A stretch of 64,000 nt of DNA, from assembly GCF_003202285.1 (NCBI RefSeq), contig NZ_MASW01000002.1:1488001-1552000 (forward strand), read 5' to 3'. The position numbers and the translations under genes are program-made. The notes beneath the pieces are model-generated. The model was given only the letters and a program-made list of their open reading frames with translations. It did no database searches and was not told where the DNA came from. Shown piece by piece: positions 20,692 through 28,825 of this stretch; position 1 is the stretch's first letter, and each line of letters starts with the position of its first letter. This DNA comes from Prauserella muralis. Lineage in GTDB: Bacteria; Actinomycetota; Actinomycetes; Mycobacteriales; Pseudonocardiaceae.

Positions 20692-21141
20692 CAGCCGGGC
20701 CTCGGCCGTCCGGACGCCGACGACGCCGAGGTGCGAGCGGCCGCGACGGCGGCACAGTTGGACGAGGTGATCGAGCGCCTGCCCCACGGGTGGTCGACCA
20801 ACGTCGGCGAGGGTGGGGCACTGCTGTCGGGTGGCGAGCGGCAGCGGGTCTCGATCGCGCGGGCACTGTTGAAGGATGCGCCCGTCGTGCTGCTGGACGA
20901 GGTGACCTCGGCCCTGGATCCCGTGAACGAGGCGGCCGTTCACCAGGGGATCGAACGCCTGGCGTCGGGCCGGACAGTGGTGCTGGTCGCGCACCGGCTC
21001 CGGACCGTGCACACCGCCGACCAGGTCGTTCTGCTCGATGGGGGCCGGATCGTGGAGCAGGGCAGCCACGACGAGCTGCTGCGCCGGGGCGGCCGGTACG
21101 CCCGCCTCTGGCAGGCGTCGTCGGCCGAGCACGTCAGCTGA
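20692..21141 (+). pseudogene. Remnant of ABC exporter ATPase (C-terminal ~145 residues)
   Basis: Only the C-terminal half of an ABC nucleotide-binding domain remains: GRPDADDAEVRAAATAAQLD, the signature LLSGGERQRVSIARALL, Walker B VVLLDEVTSALD, the H-loop VLVAHRL and a short tail. Walker A and the membrane domain are missing, and homology begins right at the family-2 repeat. The usual Walker B glutamate follows (DE), so the fragment itself is intact from that point. It is open to a stop at 21141, overlapping the convergent vapC end. Without a P-loop it cannot be a working ATPase. Confidence 0.8.
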
Positions 21142-21556
21142 GCTTGTGCAGGCGGATGTCGGCGAAGCGGGTGAAGTCGGCGTCGAACGAGACCACCTCG
21201 GCACGGTGCTCGATCGCCAGCGCGGCGAGGTGCGCGTCGTTGACGAGGTTGCCCGCCGTTCCGGCGCCCAGCAGGCCGCGCAGGAGCGGGGCGTGGCGCC
21301 TGGTGGGCTCCACGACCACCGCGCTGGGCTGGCCCAGCCACGCGTCGACGATGTCGAAGGCGGTGCCGGGCGGCAGCGGGCGCGCGAAGATGCTCGGGTG
21401 CGTGGCGAGCCGCACGAAGGCGAGCAGCACGGTCCAGCTGAACCCGACGGTGTCGTCCCCGGAGAGCGCACCGTCGAGCCAGTCGCGGGCGACCTCGTGC
21501 TGGGGCGCGTCGCTGTTGACCGCGTACAGCAGCACGTTGGCGTCGACCAGTTTCAC
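21134..21556 (-). CDS. vapC: PIN-domain RNase toxin VapC
   Basis: 140-residue PIN-domain protein. Acidic active-site residues are in KLVDANVLLYAVN (Asp5), LVNDAHLAALAIEH and VVSFDADFTRF, the normal VapC set. VapC toxins cleave specific tRNAs or rRNA when freed from VapB. Its start overlaps the vapB stop by 4 nt, standard for the module, and its 3' end overlaps the convergent ABC remnant by 8 nt. Confidence 0.9.
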   Translation of the reverse strand: MKLVDANVLLYAVNSDAPQHEVARDWLDGALSGDDTVGFSWTVLLAFVRLATHPSIFARPLPPGTAFDIVDAWLGQPSAVVVEPTRRHAPLLRGLLGAGTAGNLVNDAHLAALAIEHRAEVVSFDADFTRFADIRLHKLS

Positions 21557-21804
21557 CGGCCGACGCCCAGTTCCCGCCGGATCTCCGCGTCCTCCAGCTC
21601 GCCGGCGACCCGCAACGCGTGATCCAGCGGCACGGTGGACCCGCCCATCGCGAAGGCCGGCGTGTGGAATCGCCGCCGGTGCGGTGTGCCGAGCGCGGCC
21701 CGCAGCGCACTGTTGACCGCTTCCTTGAACGACAGTCCCCGCTCCGCCATCGCCTTCCGGACGAGCGCTTCGACGTCGGGGTCGAGCGTGATGGTCGTCC
21801 TCAT
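21553..21804 (-). CDS. vapB: RHH antitoxin VapB
   Basis: 83-residue ribbon-helix-helix antitoxin. N-terminal MRTTITLDPDVEALVRKAM is the DNA-binding RHH unit, followed by SFKEAVNSALRAAL; the C-terminal half (FAMGGSTVPLDHALRVAGE) would wrap VapC. A near-perfect 15-bp inverted repeat starts 4 bp upstream of the ATG and should be the autoregulatory operator. Confidence 0.88.
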   Translation of the reverse strand: MRTTITLDPDVEALVRKAMAERGLSFKEAVNSALRAALGTPHRRRFHTPAFAMGGSTVPLDHALRVAGELEDAEIRRELGVGR

Positions 21805-21807
21805 GGG

Positions 21808-21844
21808 TGCATCATAGCATCAACAGCCATGATGCCATGATGCA
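21808..21844. promoter_or_regulatory. VapB operator palindrome
   Basis: Inverted repeat with 15-bp arms (21808-21822 and 21830-21844; 14 pairs match) and a 7-bp centre, containing repeated GCATCA/TGATGC half-sites. Its position just before vapB fits autoregulation by the VapBC complex. Confidence 0.75.
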
Positions 21845-21865
21845 CGAGCCGGCTCGGACGGACGA

Positions 21866-21919
21866 CGAGCCGGAGGGCACCGTGGGTACACACCGAGTAC
21901 CTACGGTTACGTGGGCTCG
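21866..21919. repeat. Family-2 hairpin repeat, copy 3
   Basis: Left arm 21866-21889, 7-nt loop 21890-21896, right arm 21897-21919 (one base shorter, with several mismatches). It lies after the 3' end of the nitroreductase gene and before vapBC. The most degenerate of the four copies. Confidence 0.65.
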
Positions 21920-21940
21920 GTGGGCGCGCCGCGGGATGGG

Positions 21941-22420
21941 TCAGTTCCGGGCCTGGTCCGGTGACGGTTCGAGGACGACCACCGCCGTCTGGCCGGGCCG
22001 GCGCGCGGCGAAGCCGTCCAGGCCCTTGTCCAGCTCCTGCCAGCGGGCCCACAGCCGCTCCCGTTCCGCGCCGTGGGCCGCGCGTCCCCGGACGTGGCGC
22101 TGACCGTCGACCAGGGTGGCGCTGGCCTCCGGACGCGCCTGCAGGTTGAGCCACCACGCGGGCTCCGGCGCGGCCCAGCCGTTCATCGCGAGCGTCACCA
22201 GGTTGGGCCCGTCGTGGACGTAAGCCAGGATCACGCTGCGTTCCTGGCCGCTTCGGCGTCCGACGGTGGTCAGCCGCAGGGTGCCCCAGCGGTTGCCCTT
22301 GGGCGGCCAGAGCCCGCGCCGTCCGCGGGAGAGGCGATACAGCCCGCGGTGCACCTTCCACGCCAGCCGGATGAACCAGCGGGGCGGCAGCCACGGCGAT
22401 CGTGTGCGCTTCTCGGACAT
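21941..22420 (-). CDS. F420-dependent nitroreductase-family protein (Ddn/DDN-like)
   Basis: 159 residues of the deazaflavin-dependent nitroreductase family. Typical marks are the N-terminal RWFIRLAWKVHRGLYRLSRGR, the LRLTTVGRRSGQERSVILAYV cofactor strand and NGWAAPEPAWWLNLQARPEA. Members use reduced F420 to reduce quinones, nitro compounds and enones. Physiological substrate unknown. ATG chosen because MSEKRTRSPWLPPR precedes the conserved block directly. Divergent from the iclR-type gene. Confidence 0.85.
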   Translation of the reverse strand: MSEKRTRSPWLPPRWFIRLAWKVHRGLYRLSRGRRGLWPPKGNRWGTLRLTTVGRRSGQERSVILAYVHDGPNLVTLAMNGWAAPEPAWWLNLQARPEASATLVDGQRHVRGRAAHGAERERLWARWQELDKGLDGFAARRPGQTAVVVLEPSPDQARN

Positions 22421-22533
22421 GGGACCCCCACCGCTGTCGGTCGGCCCACGGTAGCGCCCGCCGGGCAGGAGGCAGTAGGGCCACAGGTCCCGTGAGTTCC
22501 GCGCCTGGCCACGGGTCGTTCTAGATTGGTGCC

Positions 22534-23277
22534 ATGCCCGCGGATGCACCACAGTCGGCCGCCGACAAGACCCTGTCCGTGCTGGAGGCGCTCGCCGACC
22601 ACTCGCGGATCGCCGATCTCGCGGTGGCCACCGGCCTGCCCAAGCCGACCGTGCACCGCATCCTGCAGACGCTGGTGGCGCGCGGGTTCGCCCGCTCGGA
22701 CGGTCACGGCGAGTACGTGGGCGGGCCGCGCATCCTCAGCCTGGCCGGGCGCTTCCTGCAGCGGCTCGACCTGGCCGAGCGGGTGCGGCCGCTGCTGCGT
22801 GAGCTGCAGGAGGCCACCGGCTGGACCGTCCATCTGGCACTGCTGTCCGGAGACGAGGCGGTCTACGTCGCCAAGGTGGAGGGCGCCAAGCCGTACCATC
22901 TCGCCTCGCGCGTGGGCATGAGCCTGCGCCTGCACTGCACGTCGATCGGCAAGGCGATCCTCGCGACGATGCCCGACGAGGAGGTGCGCGCGCTGCTGAA
23001 CCGCACGGGCCTTCCCGCGCGCACCCCGCACACGGTGACCGACCCGGACGTGCTGCTCAAGGAGCTCGCCGTGGTGCGGCGGCAGGGCTTCGCCGAGGAC
23101 CACGAGGAGAACGAGGCGGGCGTGCGGGCCGTCGGCGCCGCGGTGTTCGATCACGCGGGCCAGGTCATCGGCGGCGTCTCGGCCGCCGCGCTCGTGTTCC
23201 ACGAGGAGGACGCCGGGGCCCGCGGCGAGGCCGTGCTGCGAACGGCCGCGGCGGTGTCCCGCGCGCTCGGAGGCTGA
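22534..23277 (+). CDS. IclR-family transcriptional regulator
   Basis: 247 residues: N-terminal winged HTH (about 8-65, IADLAVATGLPKPTVHRILQTL) and C-terminal effector domain (about 80-245) with GMSLRLHCTSIGKAILATMP and EENEAGVRAVGAAVFDHAG. IclR proteins sense small organic acids and control adjacent catabolic genes; the ldh2-MHS-SDR group immediately downstream is the obvious target. A GGAA(N5)TTCC palindrome lies between this gene and the next. Confidence 0.9.
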   Translation: MPADAPQSAADKTLSVLEALADHSRIADLAVATGLPKPTVHRILQTLVARGFARSDGHGEYVGGPRILSLAGRFLQRLDLAERVRPLLRELQEATGWTVHLALLSGDEAVYVAKVEGAKPYHLASRVGMSLRLHCTSIGKAILATMPDEEVRALLNRTGLPARTPHTVTDPDVLLKELAVVRRQGFAEDHEENEAGVRAVGAAVFDHAGQVIGGVSAAALVFHEEDAGARGEAVLRTAAAVSRALGG

Positions 23278-23341
23278 CCCCTTACGTCCTGTGACGGGCT
23301 TCACAAGCCCGGATGACCGTGGCATCATCGGCGGCAAGGAT

Positions 23342-23354
23342 GGAACGCTATTCC
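23342..23354. promoter_or_regulatory. Possible IclR-type operator
   Basis: GGAACGCTATTCC, a GGAA-N5-TTCC palindrome in the 100-bp gap between the iclR-type gene and the Ldh2 gene, 24 bp before the start. IclR-family operators are often short palindromes of this kind; the assignment is inference. Confidence 0.45.
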
Positions 23355-23377
23355 GTGAGACAGAACGGAGACGGTTC

Positions 23378-24409
23378 GTGTCGCACCCGTCCGCCGACGA
23401 GCTCCGCGACCTCGCCACGCAGATCCTGACCGTGGCGGGTGCCGCTCCCGCCGACGCCGCGGCCGTCGCGGGCTCGCTCGTGCTGTCCAACCTGCTCGGT
23501 CACGACTCCCACGGTGTGCGCAGGCTGGGCCAGTACCTCGGGGAGATCCGCGACGGCCGGATCGACCCGACGGCACGGCCGAAGGCCGAGGCCACCCGCC
23601 CCGGCGCGCTGCTGGTGCACGGGCGCTGGGCGTTCGGGCAGCTCGCCGCCGCGCACGCCGTGCGGGAACTGCACACCGTCGCCACCCGGCAGGGCGCCGG
23701 CGTCGCCACCATCACCGAATGCAACCACGTCGGCAGGCTCGGCGAGTACGTCGGCGCGCTGGCCGAGGACGGGCTCGTCGGCCTGGCGTTCGGCAACGCC
23801 GACCCGACCGTCGCGCCGTTCGGCGGTGGGCGCCGCCGCCTCGGCACCAACCCGCTCGCCTGGGCCGTGCCCCGCGCCGAGGGCAGGCCACCCGTGGTGA
23901 TGGACTGGGCCACCGCGGGCATCGCGGAGGGCAAGCTCGCGCTGGTCCGCGACCGGGCCGAGGCGGTGCCGCCCGGCCTCGTGCTCGACGCGCACGGCCG
24001 CGCCACCACCGACCCCGCGGCCTTCTACGGTGGCGGGGCCCTGCTGCCGTTCGGCGGCCACAAGGGCTACGGGCTGAGCCTTCTCATCGAGATCGTGGGC
24101 GGGCTGCTGTCCGGGGTGGGCATCGGCAGCATGCCGGGCTACACCGGCGGCTTCGGCACCGTGCTCGTCGCCCTCGACATCGCCGCCTTCACCGCGCCCG
24201 AGCACTTCCGCGAGCAGACCGAACGGTTCTGCGCCGAGCTCGCGGCCACCCCTCCCGCCGAGGGGCACACCGAGGTGCTGGTGCCGGGCGAGCCCGAGCA
24301 GCGCATCCACGCGCAGCGCAGCCGTGAGGGGATCCCGATCAGCAAGCACACCTGGGACGAGCTGCACCGGCTGCGCTCATACCCGTTCGACGACACAGCG
24401 AAGGAGTGA
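23378..24409 (+). CDS. Malate/L-lactate dehydrogenase-family (Ldh2) oxidoreductase
   Basis: 343-residue NAD(P)-dependent oxidoreductase of the Ldh2/YbjC-like family (malate, L-lactate, ureidoglycolate, sulpholactate and delta-1-piperideine-2-carboxylate enzymes). Family blocks: HDSHGVRRLGQYL with the catalytic His, TITECNHVGRLGEYV, GTNPLAWAVPR and FGGHKGYGLSLLIEI. The substrate is a 2-hydroxy or 2-imino acid that cannot be fixed from sequence. GTG at 23378 follows ACGGAGACGGTT. Next in line is an MHS transporter, 7 nt downstream. Confidence 0.85.
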   Translation: MSHPSADELRDLATQILTVAGAAPADAAAVAGSLVLSNLLGHDSHGVRRLGQYLGEIRDGRIDPTARPKAEATRPGALLVHGRWAFGQLAAAHAVRELHTVATRQGAGVATITECNHVGRLGEYVGALAEDGLVGLAFGNADPTVAPFGGGRRRLGTNPLAWAVPRAEGRPPVVMDWATAGIAEGKLALVRDRAEAVPPGLVLDAHGRATTDPAAFYGGGALLPFGGHKGYGLSLLIEIVGGLLSGVGIGSMPGYTGGFGTVLVALDIAAFTAPEHFREQTERFCAELAATPPAEGHTEVLVPGEPEQRIHAQRSREGIPISKHTWDELHRLRSYPFDDTAKE

Positions 24410-24416
24410 CGACCTC

Positions 24417-25784
24417 GTGAACCGGCAACCCGTCAACGCCGACGGCGTTCCCGCCACCTCCGGCAAGGAACTGCGCCGGGTGGTGAGCGCGTCCGTCGTG
24501 GGCACCGCGCTGGAATGGTACGACTTCTTCATCTACGGCACCGCGGTCGCGCTGGTGTTCAACGACCTGTTCTTCCCGGCCTTCGACCCCGCCGTCGGAA
24601 CACTCGTCGGGTTCGCCACGTTCGGGGTGGCGTTCCTGGTCCGGCCGCTGGGCGGGTTCCTCTTCGGACACCTCGGCGACCGTATCGGCAGGCGCACCAC
24701 GCTGGTCATCACCACGCTCGTGATGGGACTGTCCACGGGCCTCATCGGCCTGCTGCCGACCTACGACACCCTCGGCGTCGCCGCGCCGATCCTGCTGGTG
24801 CTCATGCGCGTGTGCCAGGGCCTCGGAGCGGGAGCCGAGTTCGGTGGCGCCTCGACGCTGCTGGCCGAGCACGCCCCCGCCCACCGGCGCGGCTTCTTCA
24901 CCTCGTTCGCCCAGACCGGTGTCCAGATCGGACTCCTCTCCGGAACGCTGGTGTTCCTGCTCGTCGGACTGCTGCCGGAAAGCACGCTGCTCGGCTGGGC
25001 GTGGCGCGTGCCGTTCCTGCTGAGCTTCGCGCTCATCGCCGTGTCGCTCTACGTGCGCCTGCGCGTGGCGGAGTCGCCGGTGTTCCGGGACATGTCGGCC
25101 AGACAGCACGTGGTGAAGCTGCCGATCGTGGACGCGCTGCGCCGCAACCCGCGCAACTTTCTCGTCGGCATCGGCGCGCACGTCTGCGACACCGCGGTGA
25201 TCTACATCTACGCGACGTTCACCATCGCCTACATCCAGGAGACACTCGGGCTCGACCGGTGGGTCGCGCTGACCGGCGTCATCGCGTTCACCACCGTGCA
25301 GATCCTGCTGCAACCGGTGTACGGTGCGCTGTCCGACCGCATCGGCAGGCGGCCGCTCAACCTGTTCAGCGTCGTGTTCACGGCCGCGTTCGCGTTCCCG
25401 TTCTTCCTGCTGCTCGACACCCGGGAGCCGGTGCTGATCTGGCTGGCGCTCGTCGTGGCCACGGCGGGCGGCATCGCACCGATGATCGCCGTGCAGCCCG
25501 CGTTCTACTCCGAACTGTTCGGTGCCCGCGTGCGCTACACCGGGTTCGCCGCGTCGCGTGAGATCGGGGCCGCGCTCGCCGGGTTCTCGCCGATGATCGC
25601 CACCGCGCTGCTGGCCCAGGCGGGCGGGCGGCCGTGGCTCGTGGCGGGCTGGATGATCCTCACCGCGCTCGTCTCGCTGGTGGCGTTCCTGTACTCCCGC
25701 GAGTCGCGACACGTCGACATCACCCTGGCCGACGCGACGCGACCCGCGTCCCGGGCGAGGACCGGGGCCGCCGCGGAAGGCTGA
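24417..25784 (+). CDS. MHS-family MFS transporter
   Basis: 455 residues, 12 predicted transmembrane helices. ASVVGTALEWYDFFIYGTA is the hallmark of the metabolite:H+ symporter (MHS) family (ShiA, ProP, KgtP), followed by GHLGDRIGRRTTL between helices 2 and 3 and its repeat GALSDRIGRRPLN. It likely imports an organic acid handled by the Ldh2 enzyme. GTG start 7 nt after the upstream stop, so co-transcribed. Confidence 0.9.
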   Translation: MNRQPVNADGVPATSGKELRRVVSASVVGTALEWYDFFIYGTAVALVFNDLFFPAFDPAVGTLVGFATFGVAFLVRPLGGFLFGHLGDRIGRRTTLVITTLVMGLSTGLIGLLPTYDTLGVAAPILLVLMRVCQGLGAGAEFGGASTLLAEHAPAHRRGFFTSFAQTGVQIGLLSGTLVFLLVGLLPESTLLGWAWRVPFLLSFALIAVSLYVRLRVAESPVFRDMSARQHVVKLPIVDALRRNPRNFLVGIGAHVCDTAVIYIYATFTIAYIQETLGLDRWVALTGVIAFTTVQILLQPVYGALSDRIGRRPLNLFSVVFTAAFAFPFFLLLDTREPVLIWLALVVATAGGIAPMIAVQPAFYSELFGARVRYTGFAASREIGAALAGFSPMIATALLAQAGGRPWLVAGWMILTALVSLVAFLYSRESRHVDITLADATRPASRARTGAAAEG

Positions 25785-25801
25785 CGTCCTAGGGTGGGTC
25801 C

Positions 25802-26545
25802 ATGACCCAGGATCGAGTGGCGGTGGTGACGGGTGCGGGCACCGGCATCGGCAGGGCGGTGGCGCGGGCGCTGCTGGCCGAGGGCTATCGGGTGGCGCTG
25901 GCCGGGCGGCGGGAGGAGCCGCTGGCCGACGCGGCGGACGGCTCCGGCGACGCTCTGGTGGTGCCCACGGACGTGACCGACCCCGCCGCGGTGGAGGCGC
26001 TGTTCGAGCGGGTGCGCACGGCGTGGGGCCGGGTCGACGTGCTGTTCAACAACGCGGGCACGTTCGGCCCGCCCGGCTCCGTGGACACCCTGCCGGTGGA
26101 GGACTGGCGGCGCACCGTGGACGTCAACCTCACCGGCATGTTCCTGTGTGCCCACCACGCGGTGCGGCTGATGAAGGCCCAGGATCCCCGTGGCGGGCGG
26201 ATCATCAACAACGGCTCCGTCTCGGCGCACGCACCGCGGCCGCAGAGCGTCGCCTACACGGCGACCAAGCACGCCGTCACCGGGCTGACCAAGTCGATCT
26301 CGCTGGACGGCAGGGAGTTCGATATCGCCTGCGGGCAGATCGACATCGGCAACGCCGCCACCGAGATGACGGCCGGGATCGCCACCGGGGCGAAACAGGC
26401 CGACGGCAGCGTGCGTGCCGAGCCCACGTTCGACGTCGCGCACGTGGCCGAGTCGGTGCTGTACATGGCGGGCCTGCCGCTGTCGGCGAACGTGCAGTTC
26501 CTCACGATCACCGCCACGGCGATGCCCTTCATCGGCCGCGGCTAG
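25802..26545 (+). CDS. Short-chain dehydrogenase/reductase (SDR)
   Basis: 247-residue classical SDR: cofactor motif TGAGTGIG at residues 10-17, NNAG at 82-85, the catalytic Ser in NNGSVSA, and YTATK with the Tyr/Lys pair. An acidic residue after the second strand is not evident (AGRREEPL with Arg-Arg), which favours NADPH. Substrate is unknown; it is probably part of the same catabolic unit as the Ldh2 and MHS genes. Its 3' end overlaps the convergent MBL gene by 4 nt. Confidence 0.87.
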   Translation: MTQDRVAVVTGAGTGIGRAVARALLAEGYRVALAGRREEPLADAADGSGDALVVPTDVTDPAAVEALFERVRTAWGRVDVLFNNAGTFGPPGSVDTLPVEDWRRTVDVNLTGMFLCAHHAVRLMKAQDPRGGRIINNGSVSAHAPRPQSVAYTATKHAVTGLTKSISLDGREFDIACGQIDIGNAATEMTAGIATGAKQADGSVRAEPTFDVAHVAESVLYMAGLPLSANVQFLTITATAMPFIGRG

Positions 26546-27204
26546 GTAGCGCTTCGGGCGGCGCGTTCGGGCAGGGTGGCGATGGCCTGCTCCACACACG
26601 ACGCCCAGGACGTGCCGTCGAGCGTGTGCGCGCCCGCGGCCCCCTGGAAGGCACTGGACACGACCAGGTCCGGCTCGAGTGCCGACAGCAGGCGCAGGCT
26701 CGCCAGCAGGGCCTCGGCGTCGCTGATGCCGGGGATGAAGCCGGCGGTCCACACGCCCTTGTCGCTGAGGAACACCGTGTCTCCGGTGAACAGGTAGCGT
26801 GCGCCGTCCGCGCCCGGGACGAGAAAACAGGTACTTCCCGGTGAATGGCCGGGCGTCGGGATCACCTCGACGCCGCGGTCGTCGACGTGGCGTTGCCTGA
26901 ACAGCACCTGCGGCACGGCGAACTCGCGCACCGACTCCAGTTCCGCCTCGGAGGCGTGCAGGCGTGCGCCGAACCGCTCCGCCACCTGGGCGAGCATCGG
27001 ACCCGCCTCGTCGCGATGACTGAGGTACTGGTGGGCCACGCCGCCGAGCCCGGCGAGCGCGTCGAAGTCCTCGTCGTCGCCGGGGGAGTAGAACAGCACG
27101 TTCTCCCCGGCGGGCGGCGTCCAGAGGTAGGCGTGGGTGTTCAGCCCGGGAAACGGTGAGTAGGCCTGGGTTTGCCACAGGTCGTCGCGGACACGCTCCA
27201 GCAT
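26542..27204 (-). CDS. MBL-fold hydrolase with altered metal motif
   Basis: 220-residue metallo-beta-lactamase fold protein. [13 protein letters not shown] and LFTGDTVFL are present, but the HxHxDH motif is replaced by YLSHRDEAG near residue 62. This variant recurs in some bacterial MBL proteins of unknown role and may bind a single metal or use different ligands. ATG start preceded by AAAGGACGACC. About 177 nt separate it from the divergent DUF6292 gene. Function unknown. Confidence 0.8.
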   Translation of the reverse strand: MLERVRDDLWQTQAYSPFPGLNTHAYLWTPPAGENVLFYSPGDDEDFDALAGLGGVAHQYLSHRDEAGPMLAQVAERFGARLHASEAELESVREFAVPQVLFRQRHVDDRGVEVIPTPGHSPGSTCFLVPGADGARYLFTGDTVFLSDKGVWTAGFIPGISDAEALLASLRLLSALEPDLVVSSAFQGAAGAHTLDGTSWASCVEQAIATLPERAARSAT

Positions 27205-27381
27205 GATGGTCGTCCTTTCTCGTCCTCGCCTGACCTTCGCGAGGCTAATAGTTCGACCATGCTGGAGGTCAATGAGACGACGACGGTGCCGGCACGGGGA
27301 AGGTGGCAGGAAGGTCGCGCGACCCGGCGCGTGAGGGGCCGTGGCGCGAGGACACCCGGCACGATCGCCTAGCCTGAGAGG

Positions 27382-27801
27382 ATGGACGATCGCCGGGCAG
27401 AGGTGCCGCCGTTGAGCCGCGGGCTGGCAGGGTACGTACACGCGGTGGCGCGGGCGGTCGGGGTGCCTGCCGAGGCGACGTCGTTCGAGGTCAGCGACAC
27501 GGCGACCGCCTACCTGGGACTGACGCGCCGGTGGATCGCCCGGCCCGGCCACGACCTGATGCTGGTGTGGAACGAACAGCACGGCTGGGCGGTGGCGGTC
27601 GAGACCGATCCCGGCGAACCTCCGCAGGTGATGGGTTACCTCGCGGGCGCGGGCGTCGTCCCCGAGCCGGACGCCGTGGCCCGCTTCGTCTCGGACGTGA
27701 TCGCGGGCCGGGCCCGTGCCTCGCCCGAACCGGGCTCGGTGCTCACGGCCCGGCGGCACGAACTCGCCGAACGGCTGGCCCGGTACGTCCAGGGGGCATG
27801 A
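27382..27801 (+). CDS. DUF6292-family protein
   Basis: 139 residues; the segment LSRGLAGYVHAVARAVGV, HDLMLVWNEQHGWAVAVETDPGE and the C-terminal RRHELAERLARYV resemble DUF6292, a family largely limited to Pseudonocardiaceae and relatives. No known function, no signal or membrane segment. It supports the taxonomic reading of the window. A good hairpin follows at 27804. Confidence 0.7.
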   Translation: MDDRRAEVPPLSRGLAGYVHAVARAVGVPAEATSFEVSDTATAYLGLTRRWIARPGHDLMLVWNEQHGWAVAVETDPGEPPQVMGYLAGAGVVPEPDAVARFVSDVIAGRARASPEPGSVLTARRHELAERLARYVQGA

Positions 27802-27803
27802 GA

Positions 27804-27837
27804 CGGGCTACCGGCACGCCTGGGTGCCGATAGCCCG
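27804..27837. terminator. Hairpin after the DUF6292 gene
   Basis: 14-nt arms (27804-27817 and 27824-27837, 13 paired) with a 6-nt loop, 3 nt after the stop codon. No T-run, as is usual in high-GC actinobacteria. Confidence 0.65.
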
Positions 27838-28104
27838 CGGGTGGTTAGCGGGTCTGATCCCCGCTCGACGGTCTGTCCCGGAGTGGGCGCCCTGTGGGCC
27901 GGTCTCGCCGTGGCGAAGCCAGCGCCGGCTGCTCAGCGGCCATGATGGCCGGTCGGGTCCATTCGCCGGGTCGGTGTCAAGCCCTTCCCGTTTGCCCGGC
28001 CGGAGAACCGGCCGGTATCACTCGCCGGAAATCCACCAGCGAACAGTGGTGCGCAAGGTTTTCTCCGGCAGCACTGACGCTACGCCACTTCCGGGCGCAG
28101 CGCA
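27838..28104. other. Intergenic region without recognised gene
   Basis: 267 bp of mixed composition. The only clear structure is a perfect CCGGCCGG-AGAA-CCGGCCGG hairpin at 27996-28015. Open frames through it lack a believable start or codon pattern. Compositionally it is less GC-biased than its neighbours, which fits non-coding DNA. Confidence 0.5.
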
Positions 28105-28323
28105 TCAGTTGCGGCTCACTCGTTCCGGATGACGCCCTCGCCGCCGGCCGGGAACGGGAGGCTGTGCCGCGAACGGCGTGCGCAGCGCGGAGGGGCCACC
28201 CGCATCGTCCGCCGTGGCGAGCCGCTGGTAGTCGACCGGTTCGCCGGCGTCGGGGTGGCTGAACAGGACAGGCGCTACGGCGGTCGCGCCGTGGCCGGCG
28301 TGGGCCGGCTGCCTGGGGGTCAT
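28105..28323 (-). CDS. Small hypothetical protein
   Basis: 72 residues, not recognised. ATG at 28323 is preceded by AGGAG at proper spacing, and the first two thirds show strong G/C third positions, which supports real coding. The sequence begins MTPRQPAHAGHGATAVAPV and ends in an Arg-rich tail (GRRRGRHPERVSRN). No membrane segment or domain. It lies downstream of cspA on the same strand, separated by two hairpins. Confidence 0.45.
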   Translation of the reverse strand: MTPRQPAHAGHGATAVAPVLFSHPDAGEPVDYQRLATADDAGGPSALRTPFAAQPPVPGRRRGRHPERVSRN

Positions 28324-28517
28324 GGTGCTCCTGGGATTCGCCGCACCGGCGTGTGCAGGTGGCGGCAGCGCGAAGGCGCGGATCCGTCCGGGTGTTCCCG
28401 GGACGGGCTGGGAAGTGCGATCGCGGTGGGCGACAGGCGCCGGGCGGAGGCCGGCGCGCGAGGTCAAGCTGACCGCGATCGGCACGCGCTCCCGACGAGG
28501 GGCGCGTCGACGAGGCG

Positions 28518-28547
28518 GGGTGAGGCGGCAGAGAGCGCGCCTCACCC
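28518..28547. terminator. Hairpin downstream of cspA (distal)
   Basis: Perfect 9-bp stem GGGTGAGGC/GCCTCACCC (28518-28526 with 28539-28547), 12-nt loop. It lies about 75 nt after the cspA stop and may be a second terminator. Confidence 0.5.
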
Positions 28548-28579
28548 GGCCCGGCCTGCGGGAATCACTTCCCGCGGTG

Positions 28580-28609
28580 GCGGTGGTCGCCGTCGCCGAC
28601 GACCACCGC
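28580..28609. terminator. Hairpin immediately downstream of cspA
   Basis: Perfect 10-bp stem GCGGTGGTCG/CGACCACCGC (28580-28589 with 28600-28609) and a 10-nt loop, 12 nt past the cspA stop on the minus strand. Confidence 0.65.
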
Positions 28610-28621
28610 GACCCTACTGAC

Positions 28622-28825
28622 TCAGAGCGCGCGAACGCCGGTGGCCTGGGGGCCCTTGGCGCCTTGGCCGACCGCGAAGCTGACCCGCTGGCCCTCGTCG
28701 AGGGTGCGGAAGCCGCTGCCGTCGATCTCGGAGTAGTGCACGAAGACGTCGGGGCCTCCGCCGTCCTGGGCGATGAAGCCGAAGCCCTTCTCGCCGTTGA
28801 ACCACTTGACGGTTCCCTCTGCCAT
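28622..28825 (-). CDS. cspA: Cold-shock protein CspA
   Basis: 67-residue single-stranded nucleic-acid-binding OB-fold protein, a transcript chaperone. RNP1 KGFGFI and RNP2 VFVHY are intact, after [12 protein letters not shown]. Normal family length. The start has a Shine-Dalgarno GGAAGGAGACAC. About 150 nt upstream is comparatively AT-rich for this genome and ends near the neighbouring solA terminator, giving room for a structured leader as in other csp genes. Confidence 0.95.
   Translation of the reverse strand: MAEGTVKWFNGEKGFGFIAQDGGGPDVFVHYSEIDGSGFRTLDEGQRVSFAVGQGAKGPQATGVRAL

Noticed and set aside
20692-21141. ABC remnant as a functional stand-alone ATPase
   Set aside because: No Walker A or Q-loop region is encoded upstream in any frame, and homology begins at a repeat.
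28129-28620. 163-codon plus-strand frame antisense to cspA downstream region
   Set aside because: Arg/Gly-rich, no recognisable domain, and the opposite strand carries a better-supported small gene with a Shine-Dalgarno sequence.
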